A DNA stretch of 64,000 nt from Mugil cephalus (taxonomy: Eukaryota > Chordata > Actinopteri > Mugiliformes > Mugilidae), in contig NC_061774.1 in the NCBI RefSeq assembly GCF_022458985.1, positions 11,336,616 through 11,400,615 on the forward strand. Reading direction: 5' to 3'. Shown here one piece after another: positions 21,575-34,250 of the stretch. The notes below the pieces were generated by a model. That model did not search any database, was not told the origin of the DNA, and worked only from the letters and a program-made list of their open reading frames with translations. The first letter of the stretch is position 1, and each line of letters opens with the position of its first letter. The position numbers and the translations under genes were made by a program.

Positions 21575-23944
21575 GATAGGCAGTGCAGGAAATGTTTAAA
21601 CTTCAAATTCAAGTGTTTAAAATAATTTCCGCGAGGCAATTGCACAAACATTAAAGAAACTACAATGTAGCCATTGTGCGCTTTTTTTTTTTTTTTTTTT
21701 CAGAAGAGAGTAAAACAATTTATGGACTTATCTGCAGAGACGGTTTCTAATCTGCGGGCACCGTATGAGTAACACACCAGATCATGTTGCATGATATCAC
21801 TGCACATACTGCGGTGGGCCTAATCTTAACACAATACCTTGCATCCTCGTTCTTAGCCTTAACCCTAACCTGCATGCCATTTATTTATATAAAACCACTT
21901 GACTGACAGCAAGCAGCAAGATGATACGATGTAGAAATGATATAATTTGGGCAGCTCTGTAGATATTTACTAGCTTGTACACATCATACCGTGGCTCTGC
22001 GATTCAAGATAGGCTCAGGGAAGGATCGGATTTCAGTTGAGAAGTGGAAACTAATAAATTAAGCTAACTAGCTTCCATTTTCCCACTGGAAGCATCGTTA
22101 GCCTCCCTTCAGGGCCAAGTAGTCTTGTAAATTCTCCGTATGGAAACCTGTGATTTAAGTAATGAGTAAGAAGCAGGATACAGACAGACTGTGTGAATAT
22201 TTCGTTTTGAGCCACCTTCAAAATTAAGATTAAGACTCGTATGTGCATCAAAGTTTAGACTAAATGAATATGCAGCAAAAACCTGATTCATCTTGACACG
22301 CAAAAATGTTCTCTAGATAGTTAGCCAATATTGTTTCTATACCTGACACCTGTGCGTACATTAGCTTGTTGAAAAACACATGCTTTGGCTACTTTTGTGG
22401 GCTCATTTTTTGTTTCGCAAGTCTTTCACAGGACTGGAGGGCCGCACCCACATGAGGAAGATGTATGGATCTCTGCAGTGAAGCGTTTGATGAGATCCTG
22501 GGCAGAATCGGTGCACTGAAGAATAATGTAAAATGACGTTCCAAGTTGGACAAGGCGGGGGCTTTATGGCTTCAGAATTGAGAGGCAATAGAAACGTCTC
22601 CAAGATCTTTGAGAGAACAAAAGGCTGGAACCAAAAAGATGTGTCAGAAAGATGTATCCATGGTTTTGTTTTCAGAGTTTGAAGAGAGGACTGGATTACA
22701 TTAAGGAGAAAGTTCCTGCTCCAAATGTTGCCAGGGGGTAAATAACCCACTGGAAACTGTTTTCCTTCAGCCCACAGTCCTGCTTCCTAAATGATTGGCC
22801 AGTAGTTAAAGAGGTTAAATAGACTTCTGTTGTAAAAGTGAGCACCGTGGAGTTTTTATGGGCCTCTGTTGCCCTCCTGTGGGGAGCAGCGAGTGTTACT
22901 ATTAGCATTTCATGACTTCTCAGGAGCTGCGAGTGTGTCTGACCACCTGTGTGTAGTTTTGAGCTGAGAAGAGTGATGTGTTATGGTGTTCTGCTAATGG
23001 AATCACAGGATTAGATATGTTTTATGTTTAAAGTACCGTGAGACTCGCCCTCTCCCCTGCCAACCCGCCAAGCGTCTTCATGTTAATGAAAATTAAGACC
23101 ACATTGAATTTGTGTGTGTGTCTGCGTGTGTGTGTGCGTTTGCTGATTGCTGTCTGGACCTTGTTTAACAAGAAACAGATTGAAGAATGATAATTAGGTC
23201 TAATAAGATGGAATTTCCCTAACTATGTCAAACAGCAGCCGCATCACAGAGCTGCTTTAAAAGGGGCTTCAGGTCAATTGAAACCACACACACGAGCACA
23301 CACATGAGTAACAGGACACTAAACGTAACTCTTTCTGCTGTTAAAGGCATAAAATATGTTTTAAACTTTACAAATACTTTAGATTCCACAAAACACGTTA
23401 CGCATGCTAAATATATAAACTTGAACTAACGGTTCAACGTTTTGCCTACTTGCCAAGAGGCTTACTGTGTTCTCTCTATCAGAGTGGACGGCTACGTTGT
23501 TGCCAAGTTGCGTTGAAGTATTGTTCCAAAGCTCATAATGTCATCATCTGGTTAAAAGTGAGCCAAGGAAAAAAGTTGAGGCCAGCTTAACTTTGATTTG
23601 TAGCGTGTCACATCTGCCACACAGCCAAGCGTGGCCAACTAGACTCTCTGCAAATCACTGCTAAAGTTTTACTTCAAAGCTCACTGACTTTGTTGTCGTC
23701 ATCTCTGTTTAAAAAAGGGGAAAGAAACACGTTTGACTGGTTGTTGCATCACCGCCAAGCGTTAAAAGAAAGTTGAAGCCATTGCCACAGCCATTGCTAT
23801 TAATTTGAAAACAGCATTAAAATGTCATCTAAATTAACTTGTAAAACAATGAAACAAGCTCTAATAAAGGTGAAGCTGGCTCATCTTTCATTTGGTGCAC
23901 TGACTTCCATTAAAAATGACGTCATGGTTGTGAGTTTAAGTTTT
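19561..23944. other. Intergenic DNA (part 3)
   Basis: No coding exon was recognised. A CA run lies at 20569-20582, an A run at about 21549-21574 and a T run at about 21681-21700. GT-rich words occur near 23109-23140. At about 23500-23780 a loosely repeated motif around TTCAAAGCTCA and GTCATCATCTG suggests an old partial duplication. Confidence 0.4.
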
Positions 23945-24355
23945 CCCGTGACCCTGTCTGGTTTTCTTTCTGCAAGCCTGTTTTATCTTGTTAAGTGATT
24001 CCTTGTTGTTGTTGTGTTCCTCCTGTTATAACCTGTTTTATTTGTTTTATTGGTTTCTCCTTGTGTGCTCCGCCCTCATAGTTTCACCTGTGTCTCATCA
24101 CCCTCTGCCCACTTGTGTATGTATATATATGGCCTTTCCCTTTGTTCTTTGTCGCCTTGTCTGTATTCCTTCCAATGTGTACTGTTTCAATCTACTATGT
24201 TTTGTGTATTTCTTGAAATCTGAAGGTCTCCTTTTGGGCTTGCTCTGTTTGGATTTTCCATCTATGCAGTGGCTTCTGTTTCCTTCCATTGTGTTTCCTC
24301 ATCTCTTGGTGTCCTGTGTTTGGGTGCTACCCCACCACACAAAAACCGTGACAAG
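23945..24355 (+). repeat. Possible decayed fish interspersed repeat
   Basis: Pyrimidine-rich text with TTTCACCTGTGTCTCATCACC, a TATATATATGGCC word and TGTCTGTATTCC, ending near CACAAAAACCGTGACA. It has the word order of a repeat seen often in fish genomes. A 153-residue open frame across it (23988-24449) is leucine- and cysteine-rich with no domain. The class and limits are uncertain. Confidence 0.4.
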
Positions 24356-24963
24356 TGACAGTTGGTTGTTTATTGTGGGTCTGAATACACCACTAGACAT
24401 GAAGACTGCTCACTTGTGTGTGTTAAATAAAGTTATTGGCGTAGTTTAGCATAAGTAGGGGAAATGGGGAGTTTCACTCTGTTTAAAGTTAACACTGATA
24501 AGTAATGACTTATCACTTCTGGAACTGACTGCACCTGGTTATGAAATAGTTTTTTAAGATGTGAGGTACTAGTTGAGGGAGGCTGGCTAGCCATTTCCCC
24601 AAATATAAGCTTTATATTAAACCGTCCTTGTTATTTTCTGGTTGTACTTTTTTCTTTTTTTTTAATTATTTAAACTAATTGTTGGACGTTTTAGGAAGGA
24701 ATACTCGGCTTTTATGTGAGAGTATTGTGAGAGTATTGTGAGAGTTACATAAAGTTATGAATATTTAGAACATAGTGGTAATCTATGGAGAGTATGCACG
24801 TGACGTCACAACAAGCGGACGTCTCCGTGGTTACGGTCACTGAGTGACAGTTGAGCATAGAGATTAGCCGCATTAGTTTGAATCATAGACTTTAACAGCA
24901 TCTAAAGTGTATTTTTTATTTTTATTTTATTTATTTTTATTTTTTTTTTAAAAAAAAAGGTAA

Positions 24964-25131
24964 AGAGCTATTGTGTGATTGACTGTACTAACACATTTGA
25001 ATAGCTGTCAGAGATATATTTTTACAGATTTCTGCCAGAGAAAAGAGAAGTAAATGGATCGCAGCATTACGAAGAAACTTCTCAAATCCGGGCACAGAAA
25101 CATGGTGTCATGGTTCACATTTTGTGTCAGG
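24964..25131 (+). pseudogene. Decayed THAP-domain exon
   Basis: Translation from 24972 gives CVIDCTNTFE, a stop codon, then LSEIYFYRFLPEKRE. A one-base frame shift near 25045 continues as KRSKWIAALRRNFSNPGTE, and then W-C-x-G-S-H-F-V-S-G just before a GTAATA donor-like site at 25131. This reproduces the THAP zinc-finger pattern: CxxxC, a W around 30 residues later, and a final C-x-x-H-F with one extra codon here. THAP domains occur in host genes and in P-element-like transposons. With a stop and a frameshift it is not functional. It may derive from a transposon or a gene duplicate. Confidence 0.6.
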
Positions 25132-25156
25132 TAATATTAATTTAAATGCTGTATTT

Positions 25157-25159
<3 letters not shown>

Positions 25160-25211
<52 letters not shown>

Positions 25212-25214
25212 TTT

Positions 25215-25266
<52 letters not shown>

Positions 25267-25272
25267 TTTTTC
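25160..25272. repeat. TTA then TTTA microsatellite
   Basis: About 18 TTA units run directly into about 13 TTTA units, giving over 110 bases of pure A/T. It explains the isoleucine/leucine/tyrosine-rich open frame 25146-25361, which is not a gene. Confidence 0.9.
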
Positions 25273-28200
25273 TGATTAAGTCATACCTTAAGTTACTTCT
25301 TCGGTTTCATTCTGGAGGGCTGTCCATGTTGTTGTTTTGGCATAGTTGCGGCCGACATTAACTATTTCGGTTCAAACTGTAAATAACGAAACAATAAATG
25401 AAAAATTTGCGATCGCTCCTCGCCATCCTTTTAACGTCCGGTCGGACGCTACGTAATTATATGACTAACGTTACTTCCGGTTACTTCTCATTAAAGCTCT
25501 TAGCGTTAGCATCTTTTACTTAGCTACATTTATCATAGCTGAAATTACCTAAAACTAACTGAAACTGAGGCTTATCCGCTTTTCCAAATCATTGTTCAAT
25601 TAATTTGATCTGATAATCCACATTTTCCCCAGGATCGCGGTATTTACTGATACATTTCACTGTGTTTTTGCCAATGGGGGGGGGGGGGCGTGGGTGTTTT
25701 CTGAGGTATTATGTGCTGGACTGTGTCTCACATGGGAACAGTTTCCTGAAAACCACCTGAAAATCCGAGAAGTTTTTTTCCATTCAAATTATGTTCATAT
25801 ATCTTCTTTGAAAACAGTGCATTTTCCTTTTCATATCTAGGATTTCAATGATTAAATGATTAAACAACATGTACACACAATACACTCAGTGACCTTACTT
25901 CTGTCCTAATGCTAAGCTAGGCTATTTGGCTACTTGCGGTAAATATAATTTAAGTTCAGACTTAACCTCATTTTCCTCACATTATAAAAATATTACATTA
26001 TTTAGCACAAAACACAGAGCTCTTTAACTCTTTAACACAAATGCCAGCTGTCCTGTCTCATTTGGAGCCGATCGTTATACGTCTGAGCAAACTTTGGCCT
26101 TCACCACAAAAAGAAAACAAAAACCAAAGCCGTCAGCGCACAGGTTTCAGAACCACGTAACGTCATGATCAAACTCAATCACTCAACCTCTCCAGGGGGA
26201 TGGCGTTGACGCCTGTCAGTCTGGAAATGCTTCCAAAGTGATTCCAAAATCTCCAGGGCTCCACTGGAACCGGGCCAATCGCATGCCGTACAAGCAGAGA
26301 AAGTCTGAGACAGCGCTGCATCTTCCAAGAAGTGGTCATCCTGCCAAAATCTCTCAATGAGCAAAGAGTAAAAATCATAGAAAAGAATTTATGTTTCAAC
26401 ATCCAGGGGTCCGTAACCTCCTCCTGTCATTGGCTTCAGCCACTTTTCATGAGTCCACCATCAAATCAGAAGCTGAAGAAAAACAGGATCCGTGGCACAA
26501 CGTCAATGCAGAAACCACAGCTCAGTAGGAAGAAAAACGAATGCTTGTCTAAAGTTTGCCAAAAAGCACCCAGGTGATCCTTAAGAGGGAAAATCATTTT
26601 GGCATCATACATTCAGTAGTGTTTACAACTAAACAACCCCTGTTTTTATGGCAGGAAAAAAAACAACAAATGGTGCATTTATATCAGCTGTATAAGCAAA
26701 GTCAAACAAAGCTGCATTGCTGTTCTTTCTGTTTTGTTGGTGCATCTGGATGCATCGGGATTTAATTAAACTTCTCTGCCCGTGCAGTTAATCAGAAAGC
26801 CTGCAAATGATCTCATTAAAGCCAAGCGCTGTGGAATGTATCTGGAAGCTTGATTAGCTCAGTTATTTTTCTTCCTTTTAATCAGGGCTCATGTTTTTTC
26901 ATTCTTGTAACTACAAAAGCCAAACGATTTGCAGCCAGACAGGAAGAAAACTGCTGTTGGCTCTTGAGACAGTACTCTTTTTTTTTTTTTAATTTTTTGA
27001 CATTTTTGTGACCGAGCAAATCATGATAGTATGACCTTCAACCTACATATACACTTTTTACAGTATTTGACTGAGTTTTGTGATTCCTTTTGTGATTTTG
27101 TTGAGGAACAAGACCCGTCCTCGTGTCATCCTATTTCCTGTACTTTCCCATAAAAGGTGTGTCCGACCCTTCTATCTCCATTCGTTCCTTGCATCCACTT
27201 CTTTCTTTAATTATAGGAACCAAGGGACAAGGAGTGGAAGCTTCCTGAGACGTAGCCCTGGTTCCTGCATGTCTAAGGATCATCATTCTATCCCTCTCAT
27301 CTCCTCCCTTTGACCGCCATGATGTCTTGACCCCTTTTGTCCCTCCATCTAATTCCCTCCAGTTCAGTCAACCAATAACCTTCCTCGCACTAGAAGGTGT
27401 GGTCTTTGTTGTGAAATAACTTCTAAGAGGTCTGATATATCTGACATGGGACTTACCAACATGGACCACTGATGAAATGTAATTTCATAATTCTTCACTC
27501 TCAATGTGCAAGTTCTGTTGTGGCTCTTAGAGTTTAATAAAGTAGAATGGACAGACCCAGCTTCCTGCGAGGGTTTATGAGGAAGGCATCCTCTCTACTC
27601 GGTTAGGCTTTAAGCTTTTTTTGTTGATACAGCATATAATTCGGGGTGACTCTGAACCATCCCTTAGTTATATTACTTTTTGAGGACATTGTGCCCCCAC
27701 TAAGTGTTTCTAAACATACTATGAACTGTAGTTTTATTTGTTCCCTTTAACAATAATCACTTGTCAGCAATCACTGTAAATTCTAACCTAAATTAACCTC
27801 AATCAAATAAATTCAGTGGTCCTCATTTAGTCTTTGTCAGCTTGTTGTCTACTGTTACTAAAAATAGGTTTGCTGGGATTTGGGATCGAAAAATTGGATC
27901 ATCTCATTCTTTTTAAGTTCAGCCCCCTTAGTTTTTGGATAAAGAGTCTTTTATTTCAACATTTGGACATGTTCAGATAAGCCCACTCCTACTCTTGAGT
28001 AGGAAACTAAAGGATGCACATAAGACAAAGACCATTCGATGCAGAAAAGTCTGTTTAGATACAAACAAACTTGGAGTGAATCAAGGGCACCTTTGATGAA
28101 ATATTTATTACGTGTTCAGAGTCAGCTTCAATCAAGGCCACGAAGAAACAAGGGGCCCCTGTGCTTTGGTGTTCTTCAGGATAATCATTTTAGTAAATAA

Positions 28201-28297
28201 CTAACCTTGACAGGTCAGTTTATCGAGGTCAGTGGCCCATCTCATTCAGTGCAGCCTTTTCTTTCTCCTGAGAAGATGTGAGCTGCTCCAGTGTTGT

Positions 28298-28310
28298 CCA
28301 CCAGGCGGTG
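28298..28310 (+). promoter_or_regulatory. CTCF-like motif
   Basis: CCACCAGGCGGTG resembles the vertebrate CTCF core (CCASYAGRKGGCA) with mismatches. Occupancy cannot be judged from sequence. Confidence 0.3.
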
Positions 28311-30056
28311 CAAGTGTCTCTCTTACAGCCGATGTCTCACAACACTTCATTTCAGTGTTTTTACTAATAATTAATGCAGCCTCTCCTCTTAACTCAGCTT
28401 AGTGTTCAGCAGAGTCCTCACAATCCGGTCATGGCTGCAGCAAATTTAGTTTGATAGCAATCTCTAGTAGCAGGTGTTTATAAAGGCCAGTGTCTTTGTC
28501 CATGTCTCAATTGAAGGCCACATCAGGTGCGTGGATTACTGATCCCTGGTGGATTGTCTGTGTACTGCATGTGTCTGATTGTATGCATCGAGTTTTTCAG
28601 GAATAAAGAAGGGGTCTCAAAAACTCATGTATCAAATATGAAATGTTTGCAGTAACAGAGGTAAGAACTGGTCTAAGTAAGAGAACTGTAAATGGCAGAA
28701 ACCATCACTTTCAGAGTGACTGGCTACAAAGGTAATTGTTTAATGTGATGACAAAGTTTAAGGCTAAGTAGGTGTTTTTGGCTGCGTGTCAGAAAAAAAA
28801 ACACTTTCAAAATGATAAGATTCAGTGCTTCAGAAGAACATAAGAGGCTGTCTACTTACTTATTTAGTCACTTAATGTTACAGGAAATTGCTAGAGAACC
28901 GCCAAGTTGTATCAAGAATGTGTTTCTTCATGAAGGATTTCCTTTTGCTGAAAGTTTCTTTTAAATGTCGTTGCAACTACTATTTCTGGCCTGTGGGAGT
29001 GGCACTGTGGTGGCCAGACAGCAATCAATGAGAAATAAAGTGGGTTGCTATGGAGACACTTAGAGTGCGGAAGTGTTTCAATTGATTTGATACAGAAATG
29101 AAATTCTGTTTGTTGACGTTCCACAGCCATGACGTTGTTAGTTTCGATACAGCTAACTCCGTTCACAAATATCAAATGTTTGTTCAACTGCACACTCAGT
29201 AGACTTTAGGAAAACATTCTCACAGATGACTGCACAAGAAGTCCTGGTTGACTCAAGAGAAAGAAGGCTGTGATTACAGTGAATAAATGTTTGATTTTTT
29301 ATTTTATTTTTCACCTTTTTTTGAGCCTTTTAAACCGATTGAGTGTGTGAATTGGTAGTACATGTATGAGACTGTTAATAAAGTGGACATTCATAACAGC
29401 TGTATTAATTTAGTCGATCTCTCTGTGTCCTCCGTAGAACGGTCTCTGAACTTCTGTCTCCATCAAGACAAATTTTAGCCTCATTTACTCATTTGAGCAA
29501 CAAAAACAGTTATTTCTGAATGTGGTGGATTCAGAGTCCTGTTTCCACGTTTCTGCTCCCAGTCACAGCGTATCCTTTCATCCAGTCAGACTCAGACGTC
29601 CCCACTGAACTCATCAGGCTCAGACGGCCCAAATTCTGCTCATCAATTTATTCAGTCTCTGTGGAGAAAGATCCGTGGGTGATTTCTCAGAAGGAGTGTA
29701 TTACGAACCACATCATCCTTATTGACTGGGTTGAATATTCATTAGTGTGTTTTGCAGTTAACTGTTTCCACCTGCGTTTTCCTAATGTGTCAGCCATTAA
29801 CTAAACAGTCCCACGGAGGGGCGACATGAGCGGATATCTTCCACCAGCGTCTTCCAGGCTGGAGCAAAGAAGACAGAATCATTAGGTTCAGTAACTCTGA
29901 CGTCAAAAAATAAAGAAATAAAAAGTTCGACAGAATCCGATGAGTCACAGAGAGAATATTGGGCATGTATGCACACGCACACATCAGCCAGTTAAAGCCT
30001 GTAAAAACTCTTGCTTCCTTGTCTAATTTAATCTATCATGGACTAGAGCAGTCTGA

Positions 30057-30069
30057 CCAGCAGGTGGCG
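30057..30069 (+). promoter_or_regulatory. CTCF-like motif, close match
   Basis: CCAGCAGGTGGCG matches the CTCF core at all of the strongest positions, in plus orientation, about 7 kb upstream of the slc43a1 start codon. Similar words also occur inside fish repeats, so function is only possible. Confidence 0.4.
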
Positions 30070-33000
30070 TCCTTCATCCAGAGTACAGATTACATGACTC
30101 TCGCATGAAGCAGAATTGAAATTTTCTTTCCGTGATAAAAATCATGAATGATTATGACAACATCCAAAATATGTGTCTGGTTGTTTTTTATATGTGGATT
30201 TCCGTAGTGGTGTTTAAAAATGTGACACGTTGATATGTAAAATAAAGATGTAAAGTTGATGATGTGTTCATTGGTCAAATTTGAATACAACTATTCATAG
30301 TGAGCTACCGTTTCATGGTGAGTGACCGCAATATCTGCTCTGTGCAACATCATGCAATCCAGTAGCTCAGAAAATGACTCGCTGGCCACAGGCTATATAA
30401 ACATGGGCACGCCGCAGCACCTGTAATATTTCCCGTATGAGCCTGAGAGGTTGTTTCGAGAGCCTGGACTCACTGCCATGTTTGTAAGTAGGTCTGACAA
30501 GCCAAATTTGGATTTGTGAAGCTGAATAAAAACGGCGGCCTTGGCGCTGAGTGTGCTGCCTGGGCTGCCTCTCCGGCAAATTTAAACGTCACGTTTAACT
30601 GGTTGAGGTTTTGAAAGTTCTAAAATTGTGGAATATAGCCTTCACCTAACATGAAATGTTGAACATCTTAAAGGCATGAATTCATACATATTCCAAAACT
30701 CTGAAGGTTGAAGATCTTCCAATCAAAGCTTTATTTTATTGTTTGCTATTTAATTGGAAATTAAGAGTTTTACCAAGCTGTGTTCAAATATTGTGTGTTG
30801 ACCCTGTATAACGGCTGGAGAAGTTCGATGCACTGTGGAGTTGGGGGTTTCGTTTGAAACATCTGTGGCTGGTGCCCACTAAGGATCTCACATGACTGTG
30901 TCTGTTAAATAACTGTATTTGGAGGGATCAGTTTTTTATGCGGTTTTCCTTCCCCAATCAATGGTACCGTAACAACCCACTAATCCTTTATTCCTCTTTA
31001 ACCGTCCTTTCAAACCATCATTTGTTGTTGTCCTCAGAGGAGCGTCCTTTGTCCTTCGGGCTGATATTTCGTCTACACTTCACTCTGGAGAGAGTACAGT
31101 TCATATGAACGCTGCAGTTTGCAGGTGGGGTCAAAGGTCACATCTCCAGGAGTTCGCAGCTGGAGAGAGCTCACACAAATTCCACCGGGATTATTTTATT
31201 AAGAAATTGGGGCCCACAGATTTAAACCTGCAGCTGGAGCAAATGTTTCATGACCATCTGTAAAGCTGTGACTAACCGGACTCAACTACTACAAATTGCT
31301 ACGGCTTTGAAAAGGAAATCTGGACACTTCCCCGTGGCGCCCTGCAGGGAGCAGATTTGGCTTTTGTGATGTGAGCCCTGTCAGAGTCATGAGTAAGCAG
31401 GACTAATACTTTTGTGTAGATGCCAGAATTAGTGGAGATTTACCAGAGCTTGGAGGTCAGTCCAAGAAAATAATAAAAGCCGAAGGGTCTGTGCACAGGG
31501 GAGGACTACGCTTATATATGCCGATTAATGTTCCTGTGAGTTCAGTGTGATGTCTTTCACTGCGAGTATAGCTTTTCACTGTTTGTTTTGTGATTTATTA
31601 GCTACGGCCTCAGTGCTTGTGCCTGTAATTAGCTGGAAAGTGGCATTCTGGAGGCTGAATATCCCCTGTAATACTCACTACTGGTGGTGCCTACATGCTC
31701 TGGAGCCAATTTTAATCTTGGCTTCCCCAAGGAGTGTTCAGATCACTAATTTATTAGCCGGAAAAATCCAAGTGCAGCCTTTAGCTGGATGGCATCAGAT
31801 TCAGCGTAGCGTGTCCAAGTGTGCCTGTGTGTTTGTGTTCCTCTAAGCCTCTGAGTTTAACCTCTTGTGTCTGTGTTTTTACAAACTTTTGTTTTCCACC
31901 TCACGTTCCCTCTGTATGTACATGGAAGGACCGGAGTTTGTGTTTGCTTGTGGCACTGTAGAGCAATGTTTTCATGAATCAAGCCACGCGATACGCAACA
32001 CGCATTCATGCCACTGGTTGTACCCTTTTGTAGCTATTATGAATTAAACTAGTTTTAATTCACATTTTGAGCCGAGTCTTATCTTTTCCGATAAAAAAAA
32101 AAAAAAAAAAAAATACAGTGTGATTATCCACAAAAATATGATTTCTTTACAAATATATAAGATTACACAAGGTCTATTTTTCTGCTGTCTCCCAGTTGAT
32201 GCTTTCAGATGTCAGTAATGTTGTACAACTGTAGTTATTATCTGCAGATTAAAGCTCAGTGAAATAAATATCCCAATGAATAATGAACTGCTCTTAACTT
32301 TACTACATACGAAACAAACGTGTTTGTTATTGCGAACTGTGTGGAAATGAGGAATCACAGCAGCACGTAGTTGTTAAACAAATTTAAAGATACATAGTCT
32401 AATACCTTTGAGTATATTACCTGTGGAGGACTAGAACGGTATGTGTTGCTTCTCACAACTTGTGTGAGTGGTATGAGGCTTCCAACGTCAGGGAAATGAC
32501 GCGTTTGCTCGAGCTATAATAAAGTTAAAGTTTCCAGCTGCAGCCTCCATCCGTTGGGGACATTTGCATTGAAGAGAGCAGAAAAGGAATCGTTGCTGTG
32601 AGTGGAGAATAAAGAGTGACTTCCACCTCGTCATCACACAAGAGGGGGGGAGTTGTAATGCAACTTAAGAGTCTTTAGGAACTAGTCTTCAACAAGGGAG
32701 AGGGGAAGCAGAAACAGGAGAGGGCTCAACTTAGGGGTTCGGGCTTTCACCTCACGATACCCAAGAAAAAAAAAAACAGCAGTGAACGTTTTTAATCCTT
32801 ATTTAGTCAAGTAGCGATTAAGAGTTTAAACCTTTGTTTCAGCCCGTTTCGTTTCCAAGAAGACGCACAACACATGTAAGTAAAATACGTTTTTACTTAA
32901 TTAGCCTCTCCGCTATGTTTTTACTACATGTAAAAGCGTAAAGTATTTGTATCATTGATTTAACGTATTGGAATCAGGAAGTGGTAGAGCAGCTACTCAC

Positions 33001-33989
33001 ACGTGGCAACGAACTGACATCTTTTGTCTAAAAGGCGCTTTCCATTAAACCCGCGAATGTGTGCGTAATGGATAAAAAAGGCGCAAAGCGAGTGTGAGTT
33101 TAGGAAGAGAGGTAAAAACTTTGAGAGATGAAGTGGGGGGAGAGAAATAAATGTGAATAAGTTGGGCTGGAGTAGACTAATCAATAACCCCCATGCGTTT
33201 ACTTCATGTCTACACTCATCCTTCATTTCATTGTAAACTTTTGCCTTAGTAAATACTCCTGTAAGTCTATAGCCACAAAGGTTGTGCACAACCACACACA
33301 TTAGTTTTATCGAACTGTAATTTCAAGTTTATTACACTTTTGGTCTGAAGCTGCGGTCGCAGGCGCGTTTGAAGGAAGAAGAGAAAACACATGGTGTGTT
33401 CACTGGCTCCCCGCACAGTCAGATATTTAAAAGAAACATATAAATTTATATGATTGGATTCAAACCAACTTTTAAATAAGCAGTGAAAGTAAATGAAGTA
33501 CATATAGGCCTGTAAGAAATGCTCAATCGTAGTATGTCACTCAGCCAAACTTTGTGCGCAGGTGATGATGTGTACAGTCTACTCTATGCAAATATGACAT
33601 GCCTATAGTAAAATAACATTTGCTGTTAAATGATTTAAAGATTTTATTGTATTTACCAGGAAAGAGTCGGTGGATAAAGATGCCCATGGCAGCAGTCAGT
33701 GTCTGATCAAGTTCAGACACAATATTTAATAAAACAGCCAAAATAACAGTAACATGACCTTAAACAGCACATTAGTAATTAACAGATACGTGTATATATG
33801 TGTTTTCTTCAAAAAAGACAATTCAAAGCTTCCCTCATACTCACACAGTTGTTAGTCTGCTAATTTATTTATGTTAGACTTGGCTGTTGATACACATCAG
33901 GTAAACAATCAACTCTTTATCAAACGCAATCTCTAGCCGTGCCAGTCTTTGTGGGTAAAAAGGTATCGCGAGAAACTTCAATATTTTTG

Positions 33990-34250
33990 AGCAGCAGGTG
34001 AACGTTGCGCCGGTCTGAGTCCGGACCTTGCCTTTCCAGCGGCCGCCCTGCCGTGAAAGTAACAGGACCCAGGCTGAGGTCATGCTCGGGGAGAGACAGC
34101 TGCTTGCCGGCCTCGCAGCTTCGAGGGTTGCATTTTTGGACTCTGCGGGGGAACAGAGGCGCCCTGAGCGTGCGGTTTATTTTCTCGGAAACTTGTGAGG
34201 ATAAAGAGTTTGCGGTGCGGTTCTTTGTGTCCTGCAGAGGTTGGTAAAGG
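33990..34250 (+). promoter_or_regulatory. GC-rich block, possible slc43a1 promoter or first exon
   Basis: A CpG-containing GC-rich island including GCGGCCGC near 34039, in otherwise AT-rich DNA. It ends with a GGTTG followed by a GTAAAG donor-like site at 34244. The coding start of slc43a1 sits only eight bases after a splice acceptor, so an upstream untranslated exon is needed. This block 3 kb upstream on the same strand is a plausible place for it, but no transcript evidence exists here. Confidence 0.3.

Larger units (their letters stand above)
25273..33989. other. Intergenic DNA (part 4)
   Basis: No exon or intact element was recognised. Observed are a G run near 25677-25688, an A run at about 32093-32114, TATA-like words near 30393 and two CTCF-like motifs at 28298 and 30057. 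Blocks such as 30300-30620 and 31020-31500 are free of simple repeats and could hold enhancers. Short open frames here, for example 26175-26402 minus, have no recognisable domain. Confidence 0.4.

Noticed and set aside
22403-22750. 115-residue minus-strand open frame
   Set aside because: No recognisable motif, no splice-site structure and no neighbouring exon; length is compatible with chance in 27 kb of spacer.
25146-25361. 71-residue hydrophobic frame resembling a small membrane protein
   Set aside because: It is a translation of the TTA/TTTA microsatellite.
26175-26402. Minus-strand frames with LIERFWQDDHFLEDA and similar text
   Set aside because: Two overlapping frames of 61-75 residues have no domain, splice context or repeat signature that I recognise.
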